Source of the DNA: Myroides indicus
GTDB taxonomy: Bacteria > Bacteroidota > Bacteroidia > Flavobacteriales > Flavobacteriaceae
DNA length: 64,000 nucleotides
NCBI RefSeq assembly: GCF_004364575.1
Contig: NZ_SOAG01000001.1
Coordinates: 59,247 to 123,246 of the forward strand
Reading direction: 5' to 3'
Shown here: one piece after another, positions 1 through 8,507 of the stretch
How positions within the stretch are numbered: position 1 is the first letter of the stretch
How the letters are laid out: every line of letters starts with the position of its first letter
The notes under the pieces: model-generated
The model's input: only the letters and a program-made list of their open reading frames with translations
Databases searched by the model: none
Told to the model about the DNA's origin: nothing
Program-made: the position numbers and the translations under genes

Positions 1-1676
1 CAGTATTTTCCTGTAACAAAATTGCAGTCTCCTAAACGAAGGTAAGCATCTACGCGGCGATTTACATCTTTAGGATTGGTTTGAGTATAATTCTGAAAAT
101 GCTTTGCCGCTTCCGGATAATCTTTTAATTTAAAATAGGCATACGCCAAATTATAATTCAAATTTTTATATTCGGGTGTTTCTTTGGCTTCTGCCGAATT
201 TTTATAAAGTTCATAAAACTTTACAGCATCACTAAATCGATTTAAAGCAAAGAGTGTTTCTGCTTTCCAATAGTTTGCTCTTGCTGTATATTTTAAATCC
301 TGCTTTTCCAACAGCGATTTATCAAACAACTTTAAGGCTTCCTCATACACCCCTTCTGCAAATAGTTCTTGTCCTCTGAAAAAAGTTACTTTTTGATAAG
401 CAAGGCGATTAGTTCCTGATTTGTTTTTTTCTAATAAAACCAGTGCTTCTTTAAAATTTTTAGACGTAATATAAGAATCAATCAGTAAGCTTTCCATTTC
501 TTCCTTGTATGGAGAACTTGGATATTTTTCTATAAAAGCACTTAAAACCACTGGTGCACTTTGATATGGGTTTCCGATATCGTAACTTAGTTTTGCATAA
601 TTTAAAAATGCATCTTGCTGAATATTGGCATCAAATCGCATTTCAGAAGCATTTTTAAAAGCGTTTAATGCTTGTGTTTTTTTATGTGTATGCAAATAGC
701 TTTCCCCCAAATGATAATAGGCATTTTGGGCAATTCCGTTATCTCCGTCAATAATTTTATTAAACTGTTCAATAGCGCTATTGTAATCATTGGATTTGTA
801 ATAAGCATATCCCAATTGGTAAAAATCAGTATTGCTCCACTTTTCATTTTTACCTTTATAATCAAGCAAATATGGAAGTGCTTTATCGTATTCTTTTAAA
901 TTAAAATAACTTTCGCCTATGATTTTTGATAATTCAGACTTTTCTTCAGGAGTAGATTTATTAATCTGTACTAATCCTTCTTCTATAGCTTTTTGGAAAT
1001 TACCTGTTTTAAAGCTCATATCTGCCTGATAATATCCCATTTTTTCTTTATACTCTGTTTTACTTTCTACTTTTCCAAACAGCTTTTTAGCATCGTCAAA
1101 ATTATCTGTATCATAAGCAATATAGCCCAGATAATAAGTTGCCTGCTCTCCCCATTCTCCATTTTGATTTACTTTTTCAAGGTATTTTTTAGCTTCGCTT
1201 CTATTTTTCATAAAAAAGTAGCTATATCCTTTTTCAAAGTTAAACTTATCCAGTCTTTTATCTCCCGAAATACTTTCGTCCTTAACTTTTGATGCGTAAT
1301 GAAGTGCTTTGGCAAACTCTCCTTTCATAAAAAAATAATCCGTCACTTCAACATAAGCTTGATTTTGCTTTGAACTGGTCGGATAATTTTTCACAAACTC
1401 ATCTATTTTATCCTCTGCTCCTGCCTGATCTAACCTGATAGCGCAATTTGCTATGTAATACACGCAATCAGCTTCTATTTCTTTATGCGAAACTAATTGG
1501 GATTGCTTTACTTTGTTGAATAGGATTTGTGCTGCCAGGTATTGCTCTTCCTGATAAAGACTTACCGCGTGATTAAAATCAGCCAACTCATTCGTATATC
1601 CTGCAGATTGCTGAGCATTTGCTGTTAAACCACTTAATGCCAGCGACAAACAAGCTAATCTATTTATTTTATGCAT
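1..1676 (-). CDS. TPR-repeat periplasmic protein, C-terminus beyond the window edge
   Basis: This is an open frame on the minus strand that runs off the left edge, so the C-terminus is missing. The start is the ATG at 1674-1676. It opens with a signal peptide (MHKINRLACLSLALSGL then TANAQ, with likely cleavage after A-N-A). The roughly 540 residues that follow are helical repeats of the tetratricopeptide type, with recurring A-Y-Y-x-L-G-x-x-Y and A-x-x-x-F-x-K-x-I patterns such as AYYHLGESYL and GYIAYDTDNFDDAKKLF. Proteins of about 1000 residues with this layout are common in flavobacteria and probably act as periplasmic or envelope scaffolds. The partner is unknown. It is separated from glnN by 220 bp. 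Confidence 0.85.
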   Translation of the reverse strand, partial: MHKINRLACLSLALSGLTANAQQSAGYTNELADFNHAVSLYQEEQYLAAQILFNKVKQSQLVSHKEIEADCVYYIANCAIRLDQAGAEDKIDEFVKNYPTSSKQNQAYVEVTDYFFMKGEFAKALHYASKVKDESISGDKRLDKFNFEKGYSYFFMKNRSEAKKYLEKVNQNGEWGEQATYYLGYIAYDTDNFDDAKKLFGKVESKTEYKEKMGYYQADMSFKTGNFQKAIEEGLVQINKSTPEEKSELSKIIGESYFNLKEYDKALPYLLDYKGKNEKWSNTDFYQLGYAYYKSNDYNSAIEQFNKIIDGDNGIAQNAYYHLGESYLHTHKKTQALNAFKNASEMRFDANIQQDAFLNYAKLSYDIGNPYQSAPVVLSAFIEKYPSSPYKEEMESLLIDSYITSKNFKEALVLLEKNKSGTNRLAYQKVTFFRGQELFAEGVYEEALKLFDKSLLEKQDLKYTARANYWKAETLFALNRFSDAVKFYELYKNSAEAKETPEYKNLNYNLAYAYFKLKDYPEAAKHFQNYTQTNPKDVNRRVDAYLRLGDCNFVTGKY

Positions 1677-1695
1677 TTGATTCAATTTTTTATGT

Positions 1696-1703
1696 CAAAT
1701 ATA
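1696..1703 (-). promoter_or_regulatory. Candidate -7 box of the TPR gene
   Basis: The minus strand reads TATATTTG, an exact match to the flavobacterial -7 consensus TAnnTTTG, about 20 bp before the start codon. No clear TTG -33 element sits at the expected 17-23 bp spacing, so this is a motif match only. Confidence 0.4.
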
Positions 1704-1847
1704 TCATTTATACTATTTAAAAACATATTTTACGTACATATTATTGTGCTAAAAGAACAATATATTTTCAAGGTTTTATAAAATTATTTCTTATTAAAAT
1801 TAATTTAATCTATTTCATTATAGAAAAGTAGAATCAAAATAAGTAGT

Positions 1848-1884
1848 CAAAAAAAAACCTTGTTTGAAACAAGGCTTTTTTTTA
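1848..1884 (-). terminator. Terminator downstream of glnN
   Basis: The stem CCTTGTT / AACAAGG (1858-1864 with 1868-1874) has a 3-nt loop and runs of A and T on both sides. It lies 13 bp past the glnN stop codon, so it ends the minus-strand glnN transcript. Confidence 0.85.
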
Positions 1885-1896
1885 AATTTAATATTA

Positions 1897-4083
1897 TTAA
1901 TTGGTAAATAACAATTCGCGGTATTTGGTTAAAGTCCACAATTCATTGTCAACCATCATTTCCAATTTATCACTGTGATAGCGAATAATATCAAAATAAG
2001 GCTTTATTTTATTGCAATATGCTTTTGCCTGCTCTTCAACGTCTTCAATATTGTTAGCCGTTTTTCGCTCATTTGTCATTTCTGTTACTTTAGTACTTAT
2101 TTGCGCAATGTGATGCGAAATTTTTTCTATCAAAACCAATTGTTCGGAAGCTACATCTTTAAACTTCTTTTCTCCAAAAATTTCTTTTAATCCTTTGACG
2201 TTTTCAATTACCATATTTTGGTATCTGACTGCAGTTGGAATTACGTGATTTCTGGCAATATCTCCCAGTACTCTTCCTTCAATTTGCAGGCGTTTTACAT
2301 ATTCTTCCAATTCAATTTCATAACGCGCTTCAATTTCTATTTTGGTCATTACTTCCATCTCTTCAAATATTGCGATAGATTGGGGAGCAATTTTTATTTT
2401 TAATGCGTCAGGTGTATTTTTATTATTGCTTAACCCTCTTTTTTCTGCTTCCATTTCCCATTCTTCACTATATCCATCTCCTTCAAACAAAATTCGCTCA
2501 CTTTGCTTAATGTATTCTCTCAATACGTTAAAGATTGCTTCATCTTTTTTAAGTCCTTCTTTTTCTATCAAATGGTCAACTTCTAGTTTAAAATCTTTTA
2601 ACTGCTTAGCTACAATTGTGTTTAAAACCGTCATCGGCATGGCACAATTTGCCGTTGACCCCACTGCTCTAAACTCCCACTTGTTACCAGTAAAAGCAAA
2701 AGGAGAAGTTCTGTTTCGGTCTGTATTATCCAACAAGACATCAGGTATTTTTCCAACTACATTTAATTTTAAATCTGTTTTTTCTTCCGGCGATAGTTTT
2801 CCGTCTGTGACCACTTTCAATTCCTCTAAGACCTTTGTCAGTTGTTGTCCGATAAACATAGACATAATAGCAGGCGGAGCTTCATTAGCCCCCAAACGAT
2901 GATCGTTACTAGCAGAAGCAATAGAAGATCTCAACAGTTCTTCATTGTCATTAACCGCTTTGATTGTATTGATAAAAAACGTCAAGAATTGTAAATTACT
3001 TTTTGGCGTTTTGCTCGGACTTAACAGGTTAACACCTGTATCTGTAGCCAGTGACCAGTTATTGTGTTTCCCGGATCCGTTTACGCCTTTGAATGGTTTT
3101 TCGTGAAAAAGCACTTTAAAATGATGTTTTTCAGCTACTTTTTTCATCACATCCATCAATAGAGAATTATGATCTACTGCTAAATTCGTCTCTTCAAAAA
3201 TAGGAGCTAATTCAAATTGGTTAGGAGCTACCTCATTATGTCTGGTTTTAACAGGAATCCCTAGTAAAATACAATTATTCTCTAAATCGTGCATATAATT
3301 TAACACTCTGCTTGGAATAGAACCAAAATAATGGTCATCCAATTGCTGTCCTTTTGCAGCTGTATGTCCAAGCAGTGTTCTTCCCGTAGTTAAAATATCC
3401 GGACGAGAAGCCGCTAAAGCTGAATCCACTAAAAAATATTCCTGTTCCCACCCTAAAGTAGGAGTTACTTTTTTTACGTTTTTATCAAAATACCGGGCTA
3501 CTTCTGTTGCTGCAATATCTATCGCATTTAAGGCTTTTAACAAAGGAGTTTTATTGTCTAATGCCTCGCCAGTGTAAGAAATAAACACCGTCGGAATACA
3601 CAAGGTTGAGCCGAAGATAAATGCCGGAGAAGTAGGATCCCATGCAGTATATCCTCTTGCTTCAAACGTATTTCTAATTCCGCCATTCGGAAAACTTGAA
3701 GCGTCCGGTTCCTGTTGAACCAATTGACTCCCATTGAATTTTTCAACCGGATCACCGTCAAATTGCGTTTCAAAAAAGGCATCGTGTTTTTCTGCCGTAA
3801 TTCCCGTTAAAGGCTGAAACCAGTGTGTGTAATGGGTGACTCCTTTAGACAAAGCCCATTCTTTCATTCCCAAAGCAATATAATCTGCAAGCTTCCGATC
3901 TATTTTTATTCCAAACTGCGCATTTTTTACAGCTTGATAAGCTTCAGGCGTCAAAAACTGACGCATTGATTTATCATTAAATACATTATCCCCAAAAATC
4001 AATGATTTTCTTCCTAATTCTTCTACTTTTACAGCTACTCTTGATGCAGCTTTTTCTATAGCCCGAAAACGAAATGTTGACAT
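1897..4083 (-). CDS. glnN: Glutamine synthetase type III
   Basis: ATP-dependent ligation of ammonia to glutamate, the main ammonium assimilation step in the cytoplasm. The 728-residue length fits the large GS-III class typical of Bacteroidetes, against about 470 residues for GS-I. Visible signatures are GVTHYTHWFQPLTG near residue 80, the KTRHNEVAPNQFELAP segment, NGSGKHNNWS and NRTSPFAFTGNKWEFRA. I chose the ATG at 4081-4083 (MSTFRFRAIEK) because family members begin there; the frame is open further upstream with a poor leader. The gene is monocistronic between two hairpin terminators. A TACTTTTG element at 4131-4124 could be its -7 box. Confidence 0.97.
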   Translation of the reverse strand: MSTFRFRAIEKAASRVAVKVEELGRKSLIFGDNVFNDKSMRQFLTPEAYQAVKNAQFGIKIDRKLADYIALGMKEWALSKGVTHYTHWFQPLTGITAEKHDAFFETQFDGDPVEKFNGSQLVQQEPDASSFPNGGIRNTFEARGYTAWDPTSPAFIFGSTLCIPTVFISYTGEALDNKTPLLKALNAIDIAATEVARYFDKNVKKVTPTLGWEQEYFLVDSALAASRPDILTTGRTLLGHTAAKGQQLDDHYFGSIPSRVLNYMHDLENNCILLGIPVKTRHNEVAPNQFELAPIFEETNLAVDHNSLLMDVMKKVAEKHHFKVLFHEKPFKGVNGSGKHNNWSLATDTGVNLLSPSKTPKSNLQFLTFFINTIKAVNDNEELLRSSIASASNDHRLGANEAPPAIMSMFIGQQLTKVLEELKVVTDGKLSPEEKTDLKLNVVGKIPDVLLDNTDRNRTSPFAFTGNKWEFRAVGSTANCAMPMTVLNTIVAKQLKDFKLEVDHLIEKEGLKKDEAIFNVLREYIKQSERILFEGDGYSEEWEMEAEKRGLSNNKNTPDALKIKIAPQSIAIFEEMEVMTKIEIEARYEIELEEYVKRLQIEGRVLGDIARNHVIPTAVRYQNMVIENVKGLKEIFGEKKFKDVASEQLVLIEKISHHIAQISTKVTEMTNERKTANNIEDVEEQAKAYCNKIKPYFDIIRYHSDKLEMMVDNELWTLTKYRELLFTN

Positions 4084-4123
4084 AAATACAATTTTTATAT
4101 GAGTACCCCCTATTTTTACACAG

Positions 4124-4131
4124 CAAAAGTA
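4124..4131 (-). promoter_or_regulatory. Candidate -7 box of glnN
   Basis: TACTTTTG on the minus strand matches TAnnTTTG and lies about 40 bp before the chosen glnN start. No convincing -33 TTG is seen at 17-23 bp. Confidence 0.35.
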
Positions 4132-4183
4132 AAATAAAATCATTAAAAACACGATATACCCCTCTATTTTTTATATCAAATAA

Positions 4184-4221
4184 AAAAAACAGCTTAATCA
4201 AATTTGATTAAACTGTTTTTT
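4184..4221 (-). terminator. Terminator downstream of the collagen-like lipoprotein gene
   Basis: A long stem AAACAG-(C)-TTAATCAAA / TTTGATTAA-(A)-CTGTTT with almost no loop is flanked by A and T runs. It lies 24 bp past the stop codon of the minus-strand gene ending at 4245. Confidence 0.8.
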
Positions 4222-4244
4222 GCTATCTTCCAAATAGAAAGTGA

Positions 4245-4814
4245 TTAATATTTTTTAACCACACTTATATTCTGCAAATTATATTTTGCTACAACTTCAT
4301 CATAGCTCAGGGGGTGGATTTCTGAATTACCGCTGTTAGTCGAGTTAAATTTTTGAACAGGATCAGCTCCGGGCACATATATAATTCTAAAAATCATATT
4401 CTTTAAAAACCCTGGATGACTTCCGTTTCCGTTAAAAATCCCTAAAGGAGCTGTAGCCCTTGCTATAATTTCAAAATCATTCACTCCATAGTTATAAATG
4501 TATTCCAACTCTTCATCTTGCTGCGTTGCGTTGTCATATACAAAATATCGCTGAGGTAAGGGAGACCAAATAGGATTTCCTTTGTTATCGGTGTCTTCCA
4601 TTACAAAAATTAAAACTACATCACCCAGATATAATTTTACATCATGTTTAACAAGCTGACTAGCTATATTAGCATTTAAATCTCCGTCAAAATTCAATTT
4701 TATATCTGTTACATACGGATATACTGTTGGTCCGGGAGGTCCTTCCGGTCCTTCACAATTACTAAAAATTATTCCACTTACAATCAGTGCAAATAACATT
4801 GCCATTCTTTTCAT
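4245..4814 (-). CDS. Predicted lipoprotein with short Gly-Pro-Pro motif
   Basis: A 189-residue protein of unknown function. The chosen start (4814, MKRMAMLFALIVSG) gives a lipoprotein signal ending ..IIFSNC, so Cys would be lipidated. The mature end begins with EGPEGPPGPTVYPY, a short collagen-like stretch often found just after the lipidation site in Bacteroidetes surface or periplasmic lipoproteins. The remainder looks like a beta-rich globular domain with no motif I recognise. It has its own terminator. The mobile island lies just upstream of its 5' end, so the island may have displaced part of its promoter region. Confidence 0.8.
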   Translation of the reverse strand: MKRMAMLFALIVSGIIFSNCEGPEGPPGPTVYPYVTDIKLNFDGDLNANIASQLVKHDVKLYLGDVVLIFVMEDTDNKGNPIWSPLPQRYFVYDNATQQDEELEYIYNYGVNDFEIIARATAPLGIFNGNGSHPGFLKNMIFRIIYVPGADPVQKFNSTNSGNSEIHPLSYDEVVAKYNLQNISVVKKY

Positions 4815-4963
4815 AATCTGTTTTCTTTTAATCTTTAAATCCAAAGTTATAATACATTTTTTAAAATGACGATTTAATTAAGGTTTTTTTAATATTTGTA
4901 AGTAGCAAAGTAAATTTTTAAAATAAATTTTCAGTAAAAATACATTAAAGATTAATAACAGGG

Positions 4964-5000
4964 AAAACGATTGTAAATAAAGGCTTTACAATCGTTTTTT
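4964..5000 (+). terminator. Hairpin terminator with no upstream + strand gene
   Basis: AACGATTGTAAA pairs perfectly with TTTACAATCGTT around a 7-nt loop, followed by six T on the + strand. No + strand gene precedes it inside the window. It may shield the island from outside transcription or be left over from the pre-insertion locus. Confidence 0.7.
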
Positions 5001-5055
5001 GATTTTTTGGTAATGATGTAAAAAGCAGAAAAAAGCGAGGTTATGCAAAAGTAAG

Positions 5056-5071
5056 GTTACTAAAACGTTAC
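5056..5071 (+). repeat. Left copy of the island-end repeat GTTAC-(T)AAA(A)-CGTTAC
   Basis: GTTACTAAAACGTTAC matches 14 of 16 bases of GTTACCAAATCGTTAC at 27161-27176, in the same orientation. Both lie outside the outermost island genes, so they may be integrase arm-type sites or part of the attachment sites. Confidence 0.45.
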
Positions 5072-5184
5072 TTTTAAACATTAGGAAAGATATTTTTAAT
5101 ATACTGTATTTCAGCTTTTTGCATAGTTTTTCATATTGTTCCGTAGCTCACATAGATTTAATTTTATCATTAAGAATTGTGAGT

Positions 5185-6435
5185 ATGGAAACGACAAAAA
5201 AATCAACGTTTAAGGTTCTTTTCTACCTTAAAAAGAATGCCCCGAAGAAGAACGGGAAAGTTACGGTTATGTGCAGAATTACCGTAAACGGTAATCAGTC
5301 TGCATTCAGTGCCAAGTTGGATATTTCCGCAACAAATTGGGATTTGAAGTACGGCAGGGTTTTAGGTAAAAGCCGAGAAGCCCAAGAAACAAACAGCAAA
5401 CTTGACAAAATCCGTTCAGGTATTGAGGAATGTTATTCCAAAATCCTAAAGAACGAGGGAACGGTAAACAGTATTAAACTCAAAAATGCCTTTCTCGGTA
5501 TGGATAGTGGAGAGCTGACCTTTTTCAAGTTCTATGAACAGTTTCTCTCCGATTATGAGAAAAAGGTCAATAACGGACTTCGGGTAAATGGCACACGCAG
5601 TAAGTACAAAACACTTTTAAAGCACCTGCGAAATTTTGCACTGACAAAATACGGTTATTCTGACTTATCATTCAACGACCTTACATCTGATTTTGTGCAG
5701 GACTTTGATTATTACCTGCGTGACGAACAGAGCTTGACACACAACACCATTTGGTTGTATATGATTGGATTTACCACGCTTTGCCGTTTGGCAATGAGCA
5801 GGAAGCATCTTGCTTTTAATCCGTTCAGCGAGTACAAGAATACCAAAAAGGACAAAGACAGAGGTTATCTGTTGCGGAACGAGTTGGAACAGCTTGTAAT
5901 GTTCAATTGCGAGAAAAAGAAAGACGAATTGGTTAAAGACCTCTTTGTTTTCAGTTGCTTTACTGGTCTTTCCTATTCAGATATGAAAGGGCTTAGAAAC
6001 AGTAATATTCAGGATTTCTTTGACGGTAACCAGTGGATTATCATACGTAGGAAAAAAACAGCCACATCGTCAAACGTGATGCTGTTGGATATTCCCAAAA
6101 TGATTATCGAAAAATATATAGGATTTTCAAAAGACGGAAAGGTATTTCCTGTACCCTCAAATACAGTCTGCAATGACAGCCTAAAGAGAATATCACAACT
6201 GATTGACTGCCTGAAAGAAAAGAAGGTAACCTTTCACTTGGCACGTCATACGTTTGCCACGCTGTTTTTGAGCGAAGGCGTACCACTTGAAAGTTTGAGC
6301 AAAATGTTAGGGCATAAAAATATTGCCACCACACAGATTTATGCCAAGATACTCAACGAGAAAGTTGGAAAGGATATGCAAAAGGTTTCCCATAAATTTA
6401 AGGGTATGGAAAAGTCATTTGTTTCGCAACTCTGA
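5185..6435 (+). CDS. int: Tyrosine recombinase (integrase) of the IntDOT/Bacteroides type
   Basis: Site-specific recombinase expected to integrate and excise the island. I took the ATG at 5185 (METTKKSTFKVLFYL), giving 416 residues; the longer frame starts with a poor leader. An Arm-DNA-binding domain is followed by a SAM-like core-binding domain (about 110-210) and the catalytic domain. Catalytic motifs seen are the beta-hairpin Lys in IIIRRKKT, H-x-x-R in HLARHTFAT, and LGHKNIATTQIYAKI carrying the His and the Tyr nucleophile. In box I the sequence is CFTGLSYSDMKGL, so Ser stands where most family members have Arg. The same Arg-to-Ser change is known in IntDOT of CTnDOT. It sits at the left end, as integrases of such elements do. 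Confidence 0.95.
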   Translation: METTKKSTFKVLFYLKKNAPKKNGKVTVMCRITVNGNQSAFSAKLDISATNWDLKYGRVLGKSREAQETNSKLDKIRSGIEECYSKILKNEGTVNSIKLKNAFLGMDSGELTFFKFYEQFLSDYEKKVNNGLRVNGTRSKYKTLLKHLRNFALTKYGYSDLSFNDLTSDFVQDFDYYLRDEQSLTHNTIWLYMIGFTTLCRLAMSRKHLAFNPFSEYKNTKKDKDRGYLLRNELEQLVMFNCEKKKDELVKDLFVFSCFTGLSYSDMKGLRNSNIQDFFDGNQWIIIRRKKTATSSNVMLLDIPKMIIEKYIGFSKDGKVFPVPSNTVCNDSLKRISQLIDCLKEKKVTFHLARHTFATLFLSEGVPLESLSKMLGHKNIATTQIYAKILNEKVGKDMQKVSHKFKGMEKSFVSQL

Positions 6436-6460
6436 ACAGTGATTTATAATTCTGATGTAC

Positions 6461-6492
6461 AAAAGTCAATGTTAACTGCATTGGCTTTTTTT
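6461..6492 (+). terminator. Terminator after int
   Basis: AAAGTCAATG pairs with CATTGGCTTT (one G-T pair) around a 7-nt loop, followed by a T run. It lies 26 bp after the integrase stop codon and separates int from the McrBC genes. Confidence 0.75.
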
Positions 6493-6611
6493 GTAATTTA
6501 GGCATTGATAAAATAATATCTACGAAAAGTTAAAATAGTATAAATATTGACCAGTTTCGGGGTTATACAAACAGTAAAGAAGATGCCGAAATCAGGAGTA
6601 AAAAAGAAAGT

Positions 6612-8504
6612 ATGACACAAGATGAACTGATAATAAATTGGAGCGATAAAATCCTTCAACATTTACTGAAACTCAAAGAAGAAAAATATCTTGACCTAAC
6701 TTTTTGGCTTAGAAAAAAAGATAGTGAAAGACTTAGAAAAGGATATTGGTTTCAAGGAAGTCATTACATTTTTCTCGGTTTGGTAAATAAAGGCGATTGG
6801 AAAAACAAAACTAGACAAGCAGGTTTGGTATTTAATTTTTGGGATATTGAAAATCCCAATGCCTATCTTGAGTTAGCATTTCAATCAGAAAAAGACACAC
6901 AAATCATACAAGCTTATGAAGAAATAATTGAGAAAATAGGAGGATTCGAACAAAAGGGCAAAGGCAATTACTATAAGCATTATCCTGAAACAGATTTCAT
7001 AAAAATAATTAACTCTTTCTATTCAAACGAGTGGAAAATATTTATAGAGACTTTTGAAAAATTTAATCTTACAGAAGAATTAATCATACCCGAAGACAAG
7101 TTTCAGAGCTTATTGAACAGAACATTGCAAGTTAAAGAGAATAGAGATATTGAATTACCACAAGATACTATTCACGAACCAGATGACGACATAAATTATT
7201 GGTGGTTAAATGCAAATCCAAAAATTTGGTCAATTAGTAAACATAATGTTGGGGAGAAACAGACCTATACCACCCATAATGAAAAAGGAAACAAAAGAAG
7301 AATCTACAAACATTTCGAAGCTACCAAAAGAGGTGATTTAATGATTGGGTATGAAAGTACCCCTACTAAGCAAATAAAAGCTATCTATGAAATTACACAA
7401 GGAATTCATAATACAGTCAAAGGAGAAGAAATTGAGTTTGAACTGATTGAAAAATTAGAAATTCCTATTCATTGGAATGATTTGAAAAACAATCCCTCGC
7501 TTCAAGAATGTGAAGTCTTTATAAATAACCAAGGAAGTTTATTCAAGCTGACAGAGGAAGAATATGAAATTATAAGAGAGATTATTGATAATAAAAATAT
7601 TATCACAGAAAAACTCCTTCAGTCTGAAAACATCAAGAGTTACAAATTTTCTGAAGATGCAGACAAGCCATTTATCAGTGAAGAAGATTTCTCGAATACA
7701 GTTTCATTATTAAAGCGGAAGAAAAATATAATTCTACAAGGTCCTCCAGGTGTAGGAAAGACTTTTATCGCTAGAAAACTTGGTTATGAAATTATGCAAG
7801 AGATAAAAGATACTAATATTGAAATGGTTCAATTTCATCAATCTTATAGTTATGAGGATTTTATACAAGGTCTACGCCCTACCCAAAAAGGAGGGTTTGA
7901 TTTACGAGATGGTATTTTTTACTCATTTTGTCAAAGAGCGTTGGCTCATCCTGACCGTCCTTTCTTTTTCATAATTGATGAAATCAATAGAGGTAACTTA
8001 AGTAAAATATTTGGCGAGTTATTGATGTTAATTGAAGCTGATAAAAGAGATGAAAAATTTGCATTAAAACTTACATATTCAGAAGATGAAGAAGACCGAT
8101 TTTATGTTCCAGAAAATCTGTATATAATTGGTACAATGAATACAGCTGACCGTTCTCTTGCAATAGTAGATTATGCTTTGAGAAGAAGATTTGCTTTTGT
8201 TTCATTACAGCCTGATTATGGTCTAAACTTTCGCTCGTTTTTAAGTGACAAAGGTTTGTCAGAAGGAATTATTGAACACATATGCACTTCAATTTCAAAA
8301 TTAAATTTCAAAATAAAAGAAGATGTTAACCTTGGAGAAGGCTTTCAAATTGGACATAGCTATTTTTGTACATACTCAAATGATAGAAATGAAAATCAGT
8401 GGTGGTCGGACATATTAAATTATGAACTAAAGCCGTTGCTGGAAGAGATTTGGTTTGACGACCTTTCAAAAGTTTCTGATATATTAAAACAGCTTTCAAG
8501 GTAA
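6612..8504 (+). CDS. mcrB: McrB-type AAA+ GTPase with an EVE modified-base reader domain
   Basis: Motor subunit of a modification-dependent (type IV) restriction system. It would read modified DNA and, with McrC, translocate and cut. Residues 1-185 form an N-terminal region I do not recognise. Residues about 190-330 (NYWWLNANPKIWSI ... RRIYKHFEATKRGDLMIGYE) look like an EVE/YTH-like domain, a base-flipping reader of modified nucleotides. The AAA+ part follows: Walker A GPPGVGKT near 376, Walker B and McrB signature FFFIIDEINRGN near 454, and the sensor IIGTMNTADRS near 507 with Arg-rich RRRF. The 630-residue length is longer than E. coli McrB (about 460) because of the extra reader. It is 3 bp from mcrC. 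Its AT-rich codon use differs from the mobilization genes downstream. Confidence 0.93.
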   Translation: MTQDELIINWSDKILQHLLKLKEEKYLDLTFWLRKKDSERLRKGYWFQGSHYIFLGLVNKGDWKNKTRQAGLVFNFWDIENPNAYLELAFQSEKDTQIIQAYEEIIEKIGGFEQKGKGNYYKHYPETDFIKIINSFYSNEWKIFIETFEKFNLTEELIIPEDKFQSLLNRTLQVKENRDIELPQDTIHEPDDDINYWWLNANPKIWSISKHNVGEKQTYTTHNEKGNKRRIYKHFEATKRGDLMIGYESTPTKQIKAIYEITQGIHNTVKGEEIEFELIEKLEIPIHWNDLKNNPSLQECEVFINNQGSLFKLTEEEYEIIREIIDNKNIITEKLLQSENIKSYKFSEDADKPFISEEDFSNTVSLLKRKKNIILQGPPGVGKTFIARKLGYEIMQEIKDTNIEMVQFHQSYSYEDFIQGLRPTQKGGFDLRDGIFYSFCQRALAHPDRPFFFIIDEINRGNLSKIFGELLMLIEADKRDEKFALKLTYSEDEEDRFYVPENLYIIGTMNTADRSLAIVDYALRRRFAFVSLQPDYGLNFRSFLSDKGLSEGIIEHICTSISKLNFKIKEDVNLGEGFQIGHSYFCTYSNDRNENQWWSDILNYELKPLLEEIWFDDLSKVSDILKQLSR

Positions 8505-8507
8505 AAA

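Larger units (their letters stand above)
4815..5184. other. Left junction of the mobilizable island
   Basis: No gene seen. It holds the upstream region of the minus-strand lipoprotein, a hairpin with a T run (4964-5000), a GCAAAAGTAA sequence at 5045-5054 whose complement TTACTTTTGC is one base off the GTAnnTTTGC core known from CTnDOT attachment sites, and the repeat GTTACTAAAACGTTAC at 5056-5071 with a near copy at the right end. The exact junction cannot be fixed from one sequence. Confidence 0.5.

Noticed and set aside
6573..6614. Ten-codon frame overlapping the mcrB start (MPKSGVKKKV)
   Set aside because: Too short to support; could be a leader peptide but nothing else points to it.
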